Below the pieces are notes generated by a model, which had not been told where the DNA came from, searched no databases, and saw only the letters and a list, made by a program, of their open reading frames with translations. A program made the position numbers and the translations under genes. DNA of 64,000 nucleotides from Tridacna crocea (taxonomy: Eukaryota > Mollusca > Bivalvia > Cardiida > Cardiidae): positions 16,705,501-16,769,500 of the forward strand of contig OX031072.1 of the NCBI GenBank assembly GCA_943736015.1, given 5' to 3'. Shown here piece by piece: positions 40,176 through 51,945 of this stretch. Each line of letters opens with the position of its first letter. Positions within the stretch are counted from its first letter, which is position 1.

Positions 40176-40835
40176 GATTGTTATAGGCGATAGAAAAAAC
40201 TGATTTTGATTGATGGATAAATATTTTCATAGTTTAACAATGACATGACTTGATTCTAGTGAAGAGGTTGATTTCAGATAGTTAACTGTTACCCTTTGAT
40301 GTTTGACTTTTCTATCATGCGAGGTGTGTAGAAGGCAATATTGAAGTTATGAGGAAATTATTATTTACATTGAACAGATTCCTCAAACGTGGTTTATAGT
40401 GAACAGTCTGTTTACGTGATATTATGCCAATAATAAGTTTACATACCTGCAGAAGCAGACTGGAATTTTCTGTATAAAGTTTGCCATATGTGGACTTTTT
40501 AATGGTGCTGTCTGTGTGCGAGTGTGGATAATATAGCAGCAGTTATGCCTAAGACTTATTACTATGATATGAGCATATTTAAACAATGGCTTGATAGAAA
40601 AGTGAGAAGGAAAAAAGTGGGACAGTTTGTCAGGTAAGTAACATCCAAAATGCATTCTGCCTATTTGACTTTATTGTTTTTGATGAATTTAACTCTGGTG
40701 GTATTGAAGATATTAACTTCAAACTTGATTAAGTTGGTAACTCTCAAAAGGACCCAAATGGGCCATTAATTATCAATATTTTTAATACTGTTTTGCCTGT
40801 ATTCATTCTTTGAGTCAATAAAACATGACAAGTAT

Positions 40836-41045
40836 TAAACTCTTAGCCCAATTATTACAACCCTGAGACAAAAAGCTTTTGGAAACATTGTGGGAAGCTT
40901 GAGAAATTTCTGTAAACTAGCATTTTTTCTCAGTTTTGTGCTCAGTCAAAGGCAAGTTTCAACTGTTGAGTCAACTTTAATTTGTATCGAAACCCTTACA
41001 GTTGGACATTAAGTCTAAAATTTTGCAGTACAGTAATGAAGTTTA
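40836..41045 (+). repeat. TTAA-A MITE, plus, old
   Basis: TTAAACTCTTAGCCCAATTA, AAACATTGTGGGAAGCTTGA and GTACAGTAATGAAGTTTAA. Confidence 0.75.
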
Positions 41046-41129
41046 ATAAATGTCAACAAGAAGCAAAGAATTATTTGGCCTGATCAGGTTTGACAAAATT
41101 ACCCGTAAGATATGAGTCCCTGTTCTTCT

Positions 41130-41363
41130 AATTACTCTTCACCAAACAAGCCCTTGTTTTAACGAAGACTGGAAAGAAGTCTTAACAACATTGTTGGAAA
41201 TGGAGAAAATGCTGGTAACTGGCATTTTCTCCCTTTCAAACAATGTTTTCCAGTCTTTCAAGGACAAATTCCAGCATTAGAGCCATTTTTGGTTTGTCAG
41301 CGTCTACAAAATGTTAAATCAATTTGGACAAGTGTAAAATTTTGTCGTTTGGTAAAGAGTTAA
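41130..41363 (+). repeat. TTAA-A/C MITE, plus
   Basis: ATTACTCTTCACCAAACAAG to TCGTTTGGTAAAGAGTTAA with core GCTGGTAACTGGC. Confidence 0.82.
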
Positions 41364-41367
41364 TTTG

Positions 41368-41555
41368 AATATTGTTAAGAATATTTGAAGTAATGATCTT
41401 TTTGGATGCCCAGACATTGCTGCCCAAGAATATTGTTAAGAATGATGTATGAAGAAATGATCTTTTTGGATGCACAGACACTGCTCCCCAAGAATATTGT
41501 TAAGAATGGTGTATGAAGGAATGCTCGTTTTGAATGCACAGTCATTGCTGTCCAT
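41368..41555. repeat. Tandem repeat, about 70-bp unit
   Basis: Between two and three units of AAGAATATTGTTAAGAATG, ATGAAG(T/A)AATGATCTTTTTG and GATGC(C/A)CAGACA. Confidence 0.88.
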
Positions 41556-41570
41556 TGTCAACTATGTCTT

Positions 41571-41811
41571 TTAACACTGTACCAGATGACAAAGCTCTAA
41601 ACTTTTCCATATTAAAAATATTTGCAGACAACAAACGCATACTTATATGGCTAATTTTTACAGGAATTTGTCTAAAATAATAGGAGAAAAATAAAATTGG
41701 GACAAAGAGAAAATTAATGCTGGTCACCAGCATTTTCTCCTGTTCCCACCTTGTTTTGAAAACCTTTCAAAACTGTTGCCAAAACAGTGAGATTGTTTGG
41801 TAAAAGGTCTT
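41571..41811 (-). repeat. TTAA-A MITE, minus, old
   Basis: TTAACACTGTACCAGATGAC, core GCTGGTCACCAGC, and GATTGTTTGGTAAAAGGTCT. Confidence 0.75.
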
Positions 41812-42109
41812 ATGCAAATGTAGCTAGCTATACTGGTATTGATGAATGATACCTGGTTGATTTATTGCAGTCGATATATTGCCGTGCATGCACATACATT
41901 TTTCATGAAGACATGAATTTTAGCAGCTAGCCATATTTGGTAATGAGTTATTGCGCCACTAAAGCATGTAAATACGAAATGATATATTGACCTCACATGG
42001 AAATTCTGTTTGAAATGAGCAATTTCTGCTATCTTTTCACATTTCTACATTTTCTTGAACTTTTTGTAAATGTTCAGTAGGTTTTTCTCGCTGCAAACAA
42101 AGCATAGTA

Positions 42110-42340
42110 GTCCAGTAGAGTTCATGACCTTGAATCAGGGGATTGCCAGTACAGACCCTCAGTTTTAGTGCACTTCTTTCCAAGGATTGATGATGGTCAT
42201 TGCAACAGGATTTTTTCCTCTCTCAGCCTTGATCAGTTTGCACAATGATGATTTTATGAGAAAGCAGGGAGTGGCTCGCAAAGTATTGGTAAAAGAAACT
42301 TTTGGAAAAGATGGAAAGGTGCACTGACTGCCTATACATA
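42110..42340 (+). repeat. tRNA-derived SINE, plus, older copy
   Basis: CCAAGGATTGATGATGGTCA and TTGCAACAGGATTTTTTCCT are the reverse complement of the body in the minus-strand copies. GCGAGCC to GGTGCACTGACTGCC is the distal end. The tRNA head (upstream) is barely recognisable. Confidence 0.68.
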
Positions 42341-42462
42341 ACTGAAATAATTTTGAAAAAAGCATACAAATAATTTAATGAGATAAGCTGGAAATATAAT
42401 TAATGAGGACTGTGCCAATCAAGTTTTGGAATGGACATTGAAAAATTTTGTTGGTCAAAATT

Positions 42463-42734
42463 GACTTTTTACCAAGCAATAAAATTTTTTACTTGTCCAA
42501 ATTGAAAGGATTTGCAGCTGACAAAATAAATGTGAATAAAAATTGAAATTTCATTTGGTGGAAAATTTGCAGGAAAAGAAGAAAATGCTAGTAGCTTGTA
42601 CTGTCTCTTTTTCTGAGAATGTTGTCTTCTTTCTCAAAAAAAAAAAATTGACATTTAAGCAACATGTTGTCTGCATGAATGCTTTGGATTTCAGCATCTT
42701 CAAAACTTTTCTTTTTAATTTGGTAAATAATTAA
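42463..42734. repeat. TTAA-A MITE, both ends of the CTGCAAATGC type
   Basis: TTTTTACCAAGCAATAAAAT with GGATTTGCAGCTGAC at the left, GTTGTCTGCATGAATGCTTT with ATTTGGTAAATAATTAA at the right. Confidence 0.72.
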
Positions 42735-42779
42735 ACGGAGAAAATTATCACAGAAAATGCCACACATGGGTCTTTCTAT

Positions 42780-42963
42780 AACCCTTTTATAAACAAAGAC
42801 TTTTGAAAACATTATGGGAAAAGGAGAAAATGCAGGTTTCCCCATAATGTTTTCTACCCTTCTTAACACAAAGTAAATTTTAATTTTTGAGGTAGTTATT
42901 TTGTCATCTGCAAATCCTTTGAATTTGGACTGGCCTAAAATTTTGTGGTCTGGTTTAGAGTTT
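42780..42963 (+). repeat. TTAA-A MITE, plus, part of core lost
   Basis: ACCCTTTTATAAACAAAGAC, GAAAACATTATGGGAAAAGG and GTGGTCTGGTTTAGAGTTTA. Confidence 0.78.
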
Positions 42964-43395
42964 AGAGTGCTCTAACTGGAGCGTCCGGGGTAATAGACCT
43001 TGAAATTAAAAGTCACTTCTGTATTGATCAAAACGGCTAAATTGATGTTGAATTCTCCCTGAAACATTCTCTAGTAAACTTATCACCTTTTCAGCGAAAT
43101 AATGCATGGCTAATCAAAGAAACTGGGACTTTGTTTTCTATCATAAAGTTTAAATAAATGTTGGTCTTAATTGAAGAAAATTGTTATTTTTGTGCTAAAT
43201 TTTCCATTTTCTTTGAGAGTACCTTCTTTTCACCTCTGTTTTAATTCTAATTTAATTTACAGCTTGTTTGAATCCGATTGTGGTGATTGTTTTTTTACAA
43301 AGAAAAAAAAATCATGGTTTTTATTCCTGACATTTTTATAAAGAACTAAACATTTATCCACTAAGTCGTTACCACTAGAGAGATTTTTCAAAATT

Positions 43396-43622
43396 AAAAT
43401 CTTTACCAAACAACAAAATTCAGATTGGTCAAAATTGAAAGCACTTGCAGACAGCAAATAAACATAACTCAAAAATTGAAATTTGTTTCTAGTAGGGTAG
43501 AAAACATTGTAGGAAAAGGAGAAAATGCTGGTTACGAGCATTTTCTCCTTTTCCCACAATGTTTTCAGCAGGCTTCTTTCACAGGGTAGGTAAAAATCAG
43601 GATTATGCTGTAAAAGGATAAG
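43396..43622 (-). repeat. TTAA-A MITE, minus
   Basis: AAAATCTTTACCAAACAAC to TTATGCTGTAAAAGGATAAG. The core centre is GCTGGTTACGAGC. Confidence 0.88.
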
Positions 43623-43908
43623 ATGAATTTGCAGCAAATGGAATGAAACATATTCTTGGAATCCAGGATTTTTAAACATTATTGAAAGTTTTAATTTATC
43701 CTCCAGAAACATTTCCATTTTAACAACACTGAGTCGGAACATTATTGGTAACATCCTTGGTAATAGATAAAAATGTTGAAAACCTTTCTTTATCAGTTTC
43801 TCCTCTTTCCACCATGATGTCTCCCTTGAAGGACAAATCATATCAATTGAAATTTGTCTCATATGTCATCTCCAATTTGATTAATGCTTTCAGTATTAAC
43901 CAATCAGT

Positions 43909-44654
43909 TATCCTCTACCACACAGTCCCAAGTTTTAACAACCCTGAGAAAGCTACTTTTGAAAATATTGATGGAAAATGACAAAGTGCTGGAAACAAGC
44001 ATTTTAGCTGCGCTGGTTAAAGTCCAGCAGTAGCGGTCATGTGTCATAGCCCCGTGTCTGTGTGTGTTAGCTTTTATTTCAAACATTTTCTCTGAAACTG
44101 GTCATTCAGTTTTGATGAAACTTGACAGAATGATACTGCCATGGTCCCCTTCAGAATTCTTGAAAGAATTTGATTCCTTCAAAATCTCTGGATACCATGG
44201 CAACAAAACCAAATATTATTGAACATCTTTGAAAATTTCTTGTCTGAAAGGATTAGGCAGCTATCAAATATTGCATGCAGCTTTTTCTTATAGACCTCTC
44301 TACCAAGTTTCGTCAAAATGTAGCCCTTTAAGGGTTAAAATTGGCTCTCCTATTAGGGTCACAAGTTTTACATGGGTTTATGTATTATTAAACTTTCCCC
44401 TGGGCTTTTATAGAATCAAGTTCATATGATTTCTTGTTTGAAACCAATTGGCCAAGTATGTGATATTTGCTTGGAATGGTGCTTTACTAATTACCCAGTG
44501 GAGTGGTGCAGGGCCATCATGGCCCTTTATTTTTTGCACTATATTTTCTGCCCTTCCCAAACCAAATTTTAATTCTTTAGTCACATTTGATTTATGATAA
44601 GCAGAGTATTTTTAATTTGACTTGTCCAAAATTTTGTCATTTAGTATCAATTTA
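43909..44654 (+). repeat. TTAA-A MITE, plus, split by element D2
   Basis: The left part at 43909-44006 (CTCTACCACACAGTCCC to CAAGCATTTT) and right part at 44529-44654 (TATATTTTCTGCCCTTCCCA to TTTAGTATCAATTTAAT) form one copy. Confidence 0.8.
44007..44528 (+). repeat. Element D2, nested in a MITE
   Basis: From AGCTGCGCTGGTTAAAGTCC to GGGCCATCATGGCCCTT, containing TTCTCTGAAACTGGTCATTC and GATACCATGGCAACAAAAC, as in D1. The GGGCC-ATCATGGCCCT end recalls the sequence after F3. Confidence 0.7.
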
Positions 44655-44956
44655 ATTTTCCACGTCTAGTAAAGAATTCATGATGGATACAGTCATGGGA
44701 AATCCTTCTACAATATTGTCTTTGAGACTGCACGAAAATGTCTTCTTGTAGCTATTTGAGGTCTTAGGTATTTCAGACTCAAAAAAGAAGGATCTTCAAA
44801 TTATTTTAATGGATGGGTGTTTTTTGCTCTAGGTCAGGTGGAAAATGATTGTTGATGACTTAAGTTGAAATTTATCAGGTATTTATTACATTCTAAAGTT
44901 GTTAGTTTTATGTGAAATAAATTGATATACAATCACTTTGTTATTCCCCAAAATCA

Positions 44957-45117
44957 ACCCTTAACAGGCAACAAAGCTTTAGCCTTGTCCAGATTGAGAG
45001 CATTTGCAGGCGAGAGTTTCTGTGTGGTTACCAGCATTTTCTCCCTTTCCCACAATTTTTTCTAAAGGCTTCTTTCCCAGGGTCATTTAAAGCTGACATT
45101 GTGTGATAAAGGCTTAA
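44957..45117 (-). repeat. TTAA-A MITE, minus, left core arm lost
   Basis: AACCCTTAACAGGCAACAAA to GTGTGATAAAGGCTTAA. Confidence 0.8.
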
Positions 45118-45224
45118 ATGAAAGAAATAAAGTTAGCATAAATTTTACCTTTATTCTCAAATAGAAAAGCTACAGTACTAGTACTTAGATTTTACATGTT
45201 TGTAACTTTTTTTCAGATGGCAAA

Positions 45225-45377
45225 ATGTTAGACCCATCCAAACTAAAAGCATTTACAGTCAGAAAAAATAAAGTTGACTCTAAAGATCTGTTTGTGAAAG
45301 GGTAAAGAACCTTATGGGAGAAGGAGAAAATGCTGGTAAATTACTATTTCTTCTATCCCTACAATGTTTTCAAAATT
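45225..45377 (-). repeat. TTAA-A MITE, minus, old
   Basis: TTAGACCCATCCAAACTAAA, GGAGAAAATGCTGGTAAATT and CTACAATGTTTTCAAAATTC. Confidence 0.7.
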
Positions 45378-46360
45378 CTGTCTGTCCAACCATCTGTAGA
45401 CTTGTTGGTTTCCATGATGTTACTCAGTAGCTGTTTGACATGGGACCATGAAACTTTATGCAATTATTGCCCATGATCCAAGAACATGCCCTCATTTTGG
45501 GGTCACATGGGTCAATGGTCAAGGTCACAGATGATCTTTTGTAGCAGAACTCATTTCAACTCAGATCTTGACTAAACTTGTCCCGGTGGACAATAGGCCA
45601 AACAGAACTTCGTCAAACAAAGGTCTATAATCAGCCTCAAATTGTAAAGAGCACTTAGATATATCAGCACAATCCTAATCCTTTAGATTTTATAATAAAT
45701 TATGTTCAACTTGTGAAAAAGTGAAATCAATGATCAATATAGGCAAGTAGCATGGTCAGGGAACATATTTTTCCTGTCTTTCAGCTTTAACTAAGTTGGT
45801 TTTTTATCAGTGACATCATCCAACAACCCTACTGTACAACTATAGAGCAGAGAATATGCTACATGGAAAAAACTTACCTGTGACAATATTGATAAATTTG
45901 TGGAATATTGAGCTGTGTTGTAACCATGGTAATGGAGCATGTACTACAATGTCACAGTAATGAATATCACACCCTTTCCAAGCATACAGTTCTCTGTACT
46001 GTGTGGAACAAAATTAACTAGAACTGTCATAAAGCAGATAAATACCCCCTCACCAGCATCCTGTCACTTTAAAGCAGCATAAATAGAGGACAGAAATGAT
46101 TTTCAAAGCAAAAGCACATGTAAACTGTTTACAAGTAATTGAGAAAGGTAAGTTTTCAGTGCAATTTTGATAAGAATAGTAGTTATTACACTACGAATTG
46201 TTAAATGGCAAGGTAATGTGCAATTTTGGATTTTATCCTCAGATTATGTATTGAGTTTCAATTAAGCTTGGCATTTTCAGGCTAGCTTGCAGGGTTTGCA
46301 TTTTGTAAATTTTGAAATATAGGCTCAAATGGCATATTTTGTCAGTTATTTTTTCTTTAT

Positions 46361-48330
46361 TAGCTCACCTGAGCATGAAGCTATTGTGATCATGCTGTGT
46401 CCGTCGTCCGTTGTGCGTCGTCCGTTGTCAACTTTTTACCTTGTGTACACTCTAGAGGCCATATTTTCAGTCCGATACTCATGAAAGTTGGTCAGGATAT
46501 TTGCCTCGATGAAATCTCTCGTGTATACGAAAATGGGTCATGTCGGGTCAAAAACTAGGTCACTAGGTCAAATCTAAGAAAAACCTTTTATACGCTCCAG
46601 AGGCTGTCCGATACTCATTAAAGTTGGTCAGGATGTTTGTCTGGATGATATCTCGGACCAATTCGAAAATGGGTCATGTGGGGTCAAAAGCTAGGTCACT
46701 AGGTCAAATTTCAGAAAAACCTTGTGTATGCTCTAGAGGCCACATTTTCAGTCTGATACTCATGAAAGTTGGTCAGGATGTTTGCCTGGATGATATCTTG
46801 GACAGCTTTGTAAATGGTTCATGTCGGGTCAAAAACTAGGTCACTAGGTCAAATCGTAGAAAAATCTTGTGTACGCTCTAGAGGCCACATTTTCAGTCCA
46901 AAAGTCTTGAAAGTTGGTCAGAATGTTTGTCTTGATGATATCTCGGACAAGTTCAAAAATGGTTCATGTCAGATCAAAAACTAGGTCACTAGGTCAAATC
47001 TTAGAAACCTTGTGTATACTTCAGAGGCCACATTTTCAGTCCGATACTCATGAAAGTTGGTCAGGATGTTTGCCTCCATGAAATGTAGGACGAGTTTGAA
47101 AATGGGTCATGCCAAGTCAAAAACTAGTTCACTAGGTCAAATCTAAGAAAAACCTTGTGTAAGCTCTAAAGGCCACATTTTCAGTCTGATACTCATGACA
47201 ATTGGTCAGGATGTTTGCCTGGATAATATCTCAGACAAGATCGAAAATGGGTCATGTGGGGTCAAAAACTTAGGTCACTAGGTTAAATTTTAGAAAAACC
47301 TTGTGTACGCTCTAGAGGCCACATTTTCAGTCCAAAAGTCTTGAAAGTTGGTCAGAATGTTTGTCTTGATGTTATCTCAGACAAATTCGAAAATGGGTCA
47401 TGTGGGTCGAAAACTAGGTCACTAAGTCAAATCTTAGAAAAACCTTGTGTACGCTTTAGAGGCCACATTTTCATTCCAAAACTTTTGAAAGTTGGTCAGA
47501 ATATTTGCCTTTATGATATCTTGGATGAGTTTGAAAATGGGTCATGTGGAGTCTAAAACTGCATCACCAGGTCAAATGTTAGAAAAACTTTTTGTAGGCT
47601 CTATAGGCCACATTTTCAGTCCAAACCTCTTATAAGTTGGTCAGAATGTTTGCCTTGATGATGTATTAGATGAATTTGAAAATTGGTCATTGGGGGTGAA
47701 AAGCTAGGTCACCAGGTCAAATCTTAGAAAAACCGTGTATAAGCTCTGGATGCCACATTTTCAGTCCAACACTTTTGAAAATTAGTCAGAATGTTTGCCT
47801 TTATAATATCTTGGATGAGTTTGAAAATGGGTGATATTGGGTCAAAAACTAGGTCAATAGGTCAAATATTATAAACATCTTTTGTATGCTCTGGAGGACA
47901 CATTTTCAGTCTGATACTCCTAAAACTTGTTCATGATATTTGTCCTAGTGATACCTTGAATGAGTTTGAAAATGGGTCATGTGGAGTCAAAAACTAGGTC
48001 AATGGGTCAAGTATTAGAAAAACCTTGTGTACACTCTAGAGGCTACATTTTCTGCCTGATACTCTTCAGACTTGGTCAGAATGTTTATTTTGGTGATGTC
48101 TCAAAAGAGTTTGATAATGGGTAATTGTTGGTCACTTGGTGAAATCTTAGAAAAACCTTTTGTACGCTGTAGAGGCCACATTTTCAGTCCGATACTCGTG
48201 AAACTTGGTCAGAATGTTTGTCTTATTGATATCTCAAAGTGTTTGATGATGGGTAATGTCTGATAAAAAACTAGGTCACTGGGAAACTAGATGGTTCATG
48301 TTTGGTCAATAGACTCAGGTGAGCAATTTC
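46361..48330 (+). repeat. Tandem-unit element F3, about thirteen 145-bp units
   Basis: Left boundary TTAGCTCACCTGAGCATGAA, right boundary AGACTCAGGTGAGC, an inverted pair. Successive CTCTAGAGGC(C)-type starts at 46731, 46876, 47020, 47164, 47310 and 47454 give a 144-146 bp period. Each unit has CACATTTTCAGTC, GGTCAGGATGTTTGCCT, AATGGGTCATGTGGGGTCAA and TAGGTCACTAGGTCAAATC. GGCCGTCATGGCCCT follows the right end. It has no coding capacity beyond frames that repeat with the unit. Confidence 0.92.
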
Positions 48331-48424
48331 AGGGCCGTCATGGCCCTCTTGTCTTTAAAAAAGAAAGCCCAGAAATCCAGCATTCTTTGGTACATATATC
48401 TAGATAGAAACTTTTTGACTATTC

Positions 48425-48660
48425 ATGTAAACTGTTTATTTCTCAGTAGTCTGTCTGTCCATCTGTCTGTCCGCCTGTCAGCAATACCTTGTGTATGTAT
48501 CCAACCTACAGTTTCTATTGGAATGATTTGAAACTTATAACAATGAATCTCTATGATGTGTATGTGATTTAAAATTCAGATGTCTGCAGGCACTCTAGAA
48601 TTTAAGCCATTTCACTGACAAGCCCCTTTTGGCATATAATTGCATCATTTTGTGAAGTTC
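48425..48660 (+). repeat. Dispersed repeat I, copy 2
   Basis: CTGTCTGTCCATCTGTCTGT, TTAAGCCATTTCACTGACAA and GCCCCTTTTGGCATA. Confidence 0.7.
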
Positions 48661-48731
48661 TTGTTTCCAGAATGTTTTCAAAAGCCTTCTTTTTTAGGGT
48701 TGTTGAAAGTTTGGATCGTGTAGTAATGGGA
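48661..48731 (-). repeat. TTAA-A MITE right-end fragment, minus
   Basis: AATGTTTTCAAAAGCCTTCT to GATCGTGTAGTAATGGG. Confidence 0.75.
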
Positions 48732-49077
48732 TCATATTCAGACATGTATTGCAGACTTTTGAGGGAGAAGTAACACTGTTCACGCCAGCATGTCAGTTTC
48801 CTTCTAGCAAGTGGAGCTGTACAGGGCCATTGTGATCCTCTCTTGGTTCTCTTCTAATATCAGTTTTTAAAGATTTTAGATTTTTTTTTTCAGTCATAGA
48901 AATAACTTATAATTACTTATAGGTCATATGAGTAACAAAAACACAGACAGAATGCCTTATTTATCATTCCACTCTATTGAGACCATGACGCCTTATTAAA
49001 CATGCCTGATGAAATCCATTGAATGTTGATCGATCAGTTGAAAGGTCTTCAATGCAATTTTATTTTCATTTTTTTTT

Positions 49078-49301
49078 TAACTCTTAACCAGATCACAAAA
49101 TTTTACATCTCTGGCATTTGCATTTGTCCGTTTAAATGACATTGTAGTCGAAAGAATTTCTGTTTGAGAAGACACTAGTCATCATGGGAAAAGAAGAAAT
49201 TGCTAGCCAAAGGTTTTTTTTCTTTTGCTACAATATTTTTCAAAAGCTTAAACTTCCTCAGTGTACAGAAAAGATGGGGCCATTAACAGTACAGGGTTGA
49301 A
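49078..49301 (-). repeat. TTAA-A MITE, minus, old
   Basis: TTAACTCTTAACCAGATCAC, ATGGGAAAAGAAGAAATTGC and CAGTACAGGGTTGAA. Confidence 0.7.
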
Positions 49302-49510
49302 GCTAGGAATAGTTTGGATCTGACAGATCTATCCATCACAGCCTTTGTGTAGCTTATTACTTTTCCATAAATGATCATGAATATTGATAAGGAGGTGTGG
49401 CACGGAATTTACATCCATCATTTAGTTTATATGATTGAATAAATCACATTGTTAAAATGAAGTGGATATAGATGCTTCATCCTTTTCATTCTGTAAAAGT
49501 TTCTAAGACC

Positions 49511-49739
49511 TTAACTCATTATCAAACAACAAAGTTTTAGGTTTGTCCAAATCGAAAGCATTTGCAGACGACAAAATAGAAGTGACTGAAAATTTGAAAT
49601 TCCTTTTGTCAAGAGTAGAAAACATCGTGGGAAAAGGAGAAAATGCTGGTTCCCAGCATTTTCTCCTTTTACCACAATGTTTTCCAAAGGCTTCTTTCTC
49701 AGGGGTGTCAAAAGTAGGGATTGTGTGGTAATGGGTTAA
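49511..49739 (-). repeat. TTAA-A MITE, minus, full length
   Basis: TTAACTCATTATCAAACAAC to GTGTGGTAATGGGTTAA. One of the best preserved copies. Confidence 0.95.
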
Positions 49740-49792
49740 TAAGTGTCGTACAAGTGACCAAATCCAGTGTTCTGCACTTAGAATATCAACCC

Positions 49793-50028
49793 TGTACCAC
49801 TTGACAAGAATTCAAACAAATCTTTAAAGTCGAAAGCATTTGCTGATGATGAATTAATTCCTAAACAAACGACAAAATTTTAGACTTGCACTAATTGAAA
49901 GTGCTTGCAGGCAACGTTTGCAGCAGGAGAAAATGCTGGTTACAAGCATTTTCTTCTTTCACAATGTTTTCAAAAGGCTTCTATCTCAGGGTTGTAAAAA
50001 CCAGGGATATGTTTTGTAAAGGGTTTAA
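49793..50028 (-). repeat. TTAA-A MITE, minus, with a second end fragment in front
   Basis: The fragment at 49793-49855 (ACCACTTGACAAGAATTC, GAAAGCATTTGCTGATGAT) precedes a copy from TAAACAAACGACAAAATTTT to GTTTTGTAAAGGGTTTA. Confidence 0.78.
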
Positions 50029-50052
50029 CTATTGTGAGGCGCATTTAGTCAT

Positions 50053-50168
50053 TTTTCCACAATGTTTTGTAGCTTTTAAAAACAGTTTCAAGTGGTTGAG
50101 TTACATTATGTCATCAACGAAGTCTTTCCATTTTGATCTGTGTAAAATTTTGTTATCTGGTAGAGAGA
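50053..50168 (+). repeat. TTAA-A MITE, plus, right half
   Basis: TTTTTCCACAATGTTTTGTA to TTGTTATCTGGTAGAGA. Confidence 0.75.
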
Positions 50169-50178
50169 TACATGTTGT

Positions 50179-50359
50179 ATAAAACAATCCCTGGTTTTTT
50201 ACAAATGGTTTTTTACAAACTGCAGATGGAAGCCTTTTTCCACAATGTTTTCTACCCTGCTGAAAACTAATTTCAATTCTTAAGTTATGCTTATTTTGTT
50301 GTCTTCATGCACTTCCAATTTGGACCAGTCTCAAATTTTGTTGTTTGGTAAAAAGTTAA
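50179..50359 (+). repeat. TTAA-A MITE, plus, left core arm lost
   Basis: AAAACAATCCCTGG to GTTGTTTGGTAAAAAGTTAA. Confidence 0.82.
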
Positions 50360-50521
50360 AAGAATAGCATTCTTTCTAAAGCCTTGCCCGATGTAAACTG
50401 AAACCACAATTTCAAACCTCCAATTAGCACTCGGAAATGCCAACTGCAATCATCACCATGATTATTCTGCATTATGCTTCACAAAGAACAATTCATAATT
50501 ATATCAACTATGATTAGTATC

Positions 50522-50757
50522 TTAACTCTTTACCAAACAACAAATTTTTTGACTTGATCAAATTCTGCATCTGCAGACAACAAATAAAGTCTTGTTAATA
50601 TGACGATATCTGACTTTTACAGGGTAGAAAATATTGTGGAAAAAGGAGAAAATGCTGTTTACCTGAGCATTTTCAGACCTTTTCCCACAATGTTTTTTTA
50701 TTATAAGGCTTCTTTCTCAGGGTCGTTAAAAGTCGGGTTGTATGGTGAAGTGTTAAC
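50522..50757 (-). repeat. TTAA-A MITE, minus
   Basis: TTAACTCTTTACCAAACAAC to GTATGGTGAAGTGTTAA. The arms are asymmetric around GCTGTTTACCTGAGC. Confidence 0.88.
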
Positions 50758-50857
50758 ACATAAGCCCCCTAATAAAAAGATGTTTCCAACCTAAGATTCA
50801 AGTAATTTCAATTCAAGGTTGTCTGTGTTCAGAATGCGCCTGCAAAGGGGACAGAAC

Positions 50858-50925
50858 AGATCAAAGATCAAACTGTATGGTGTGTGCCATTTGAACTAAA
50901 TATACACTGGCCACAATGGAAGTTG
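50858..50925. repeat. TTAA-E hairpin remnant
   Basis: AGATCAAAGATCAAACTGTA and TATACACTGGCC. Confidence 0.45.
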
Positions 50926-51075
50926 TTAAAGCCACTTGAAAGGTTAATTCAAGAACTTGAACCTTCATTATTTCTCATTTGTATACTATGGTAATTTTGT
51001 ATGCACATTTTATCACATTAGTTCTTTGCTATACAATTAACAACTTGTTTTGAATATTGAGTTCATAATTCTTAT

Positions 51076-51288
51076 CTCTCTACCAAACAGCCAGATTTTA
51101 GACTTGGTAAAGATTGACAAAGCGTGTGCAGACCACAAATTATACCTGGCTCATGTAATGGTTTCTGGCCTTCATTGTCAGAAAAGAATTTTATGCTGGT
51201 TACCAACAGTTTTCTTTTTTCCTATAATGTTTTCAAAGGCCGTCTCCCTTTAGGTTGTTAAAATTCTGTCATTTGGTAATGAGTTTTG
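51076..51288 (-). repeat. TTAA-A MITE, minus, old
   Basis: TCTCTACCAAACAGCCAGAT, GCTGGTTACCAACAG and CATTTGGTAATGAGTTTTG. Confidence 0.78.
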
Positions 51289-51408
51289 ATACATTTTAGA
51301 ATTGCCCATATTAGGGAGCATTTTCCAGATGATAGAATAGATGTTGTGCAGCTCATTGGATTTGTCCCTGATAGGTTTGATGAAGTTGGTTGGATGGTTT
51401 TATGCTGC

Positions 51409-51637
51409 TTAACCCATTACCACACAATCCCTACTTTTGACAACTCTGAGAAAGAAGCCATTTGAAAACATCGTGGGAAAAGGAGAAAATGCTGGTAACC
51501 AGCATTTTCTCCTTTTCCGACAATGTTTTCTACTCTTCACAAACTCAATTTTAGATTTTCCGTCACTTTTATTTTGTAGTCTGCAAATGCTTTCGATTTG
51601 GACCAGCCTAAAATTCTATCGTTTGGTAATGAGTTAA
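51409..51637 (+). repeat. TTAA-A MITE, plus, full length
   Basis: TTAACCCATTACCACACAAT to TCGTTTGGTAATGAGTTAA, 229 bp. Confidence 0.95.
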
Positions 51638-51643
51638 CACCCT

Positions 51644-51745
51644 TTTCAAAATTATTTCAGTTATATTGTGGCAGCCAGTGCACCTATCCATGCTTTCCTG
51701 ATTTCTCTGGAATCTCCTTTGCCCCTAGGTGCTTTCGCAAGGTAA
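51644..51745 (-). repeat. SINE distal fragment
   Basis: TTCAAAATTATTTCAGTTAT, GCCAGTGCACCTATCCATGC and GGTGCTTTCGCAAGG match the distal part of the SINE at 55853-56130. Confidence 0.72.
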
Positions 51746-51805
51746 AAAAAGTAGTGAGAAAATGCTGGCAACCACATTAATATTTTTTTCAAAGCATTTT
51801 TATAC

Positions 51806-51945
51806 GCTGGTAAGGGGTCATAATATGTTATGGCCCTGTTCGTCTATCCCTCCCTCCGTCCCTCTCTGTCTGTCTAGATTTCTACCCATTTCACTGACAA
51901 GCCCCTTTGGGTATAAATGTTTTGCTTTGCAAAGCTCTTGTTTCA
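51806..51945 (+). repeat. Dispersed repeat I, copy 3, internally deleted
   Basis: TAATATGTTATGGCCCTGTT, then directly TTTCACTGACAAGCCCCTTT and TTGCAAAGCTCTTGTTTC. Confidence 0.72.

Noticed and set aside
41368-41555. Extra exon from the 70-bp tandem region
   Set aside because: No splice sites and repeat-driven frames.
43257-43862. 201-codon minus-strand frame
   Set aside because: Its middle is MITE-encoded (VTSIFSFSYNVFYP type). The outer parts show no domain. An open frame by chance in low-stop sequence.
46624-48263. Several frames with GQNVCLDxISD repeats
   Set aside because: They repeat with the 145-bp satellite unit of element F3 and carry stops in every unit.
46361-48330. CRISPR array
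   Set aside because: The repeats are contiguous 145-bp units without spacers in a eukaryotic intron.
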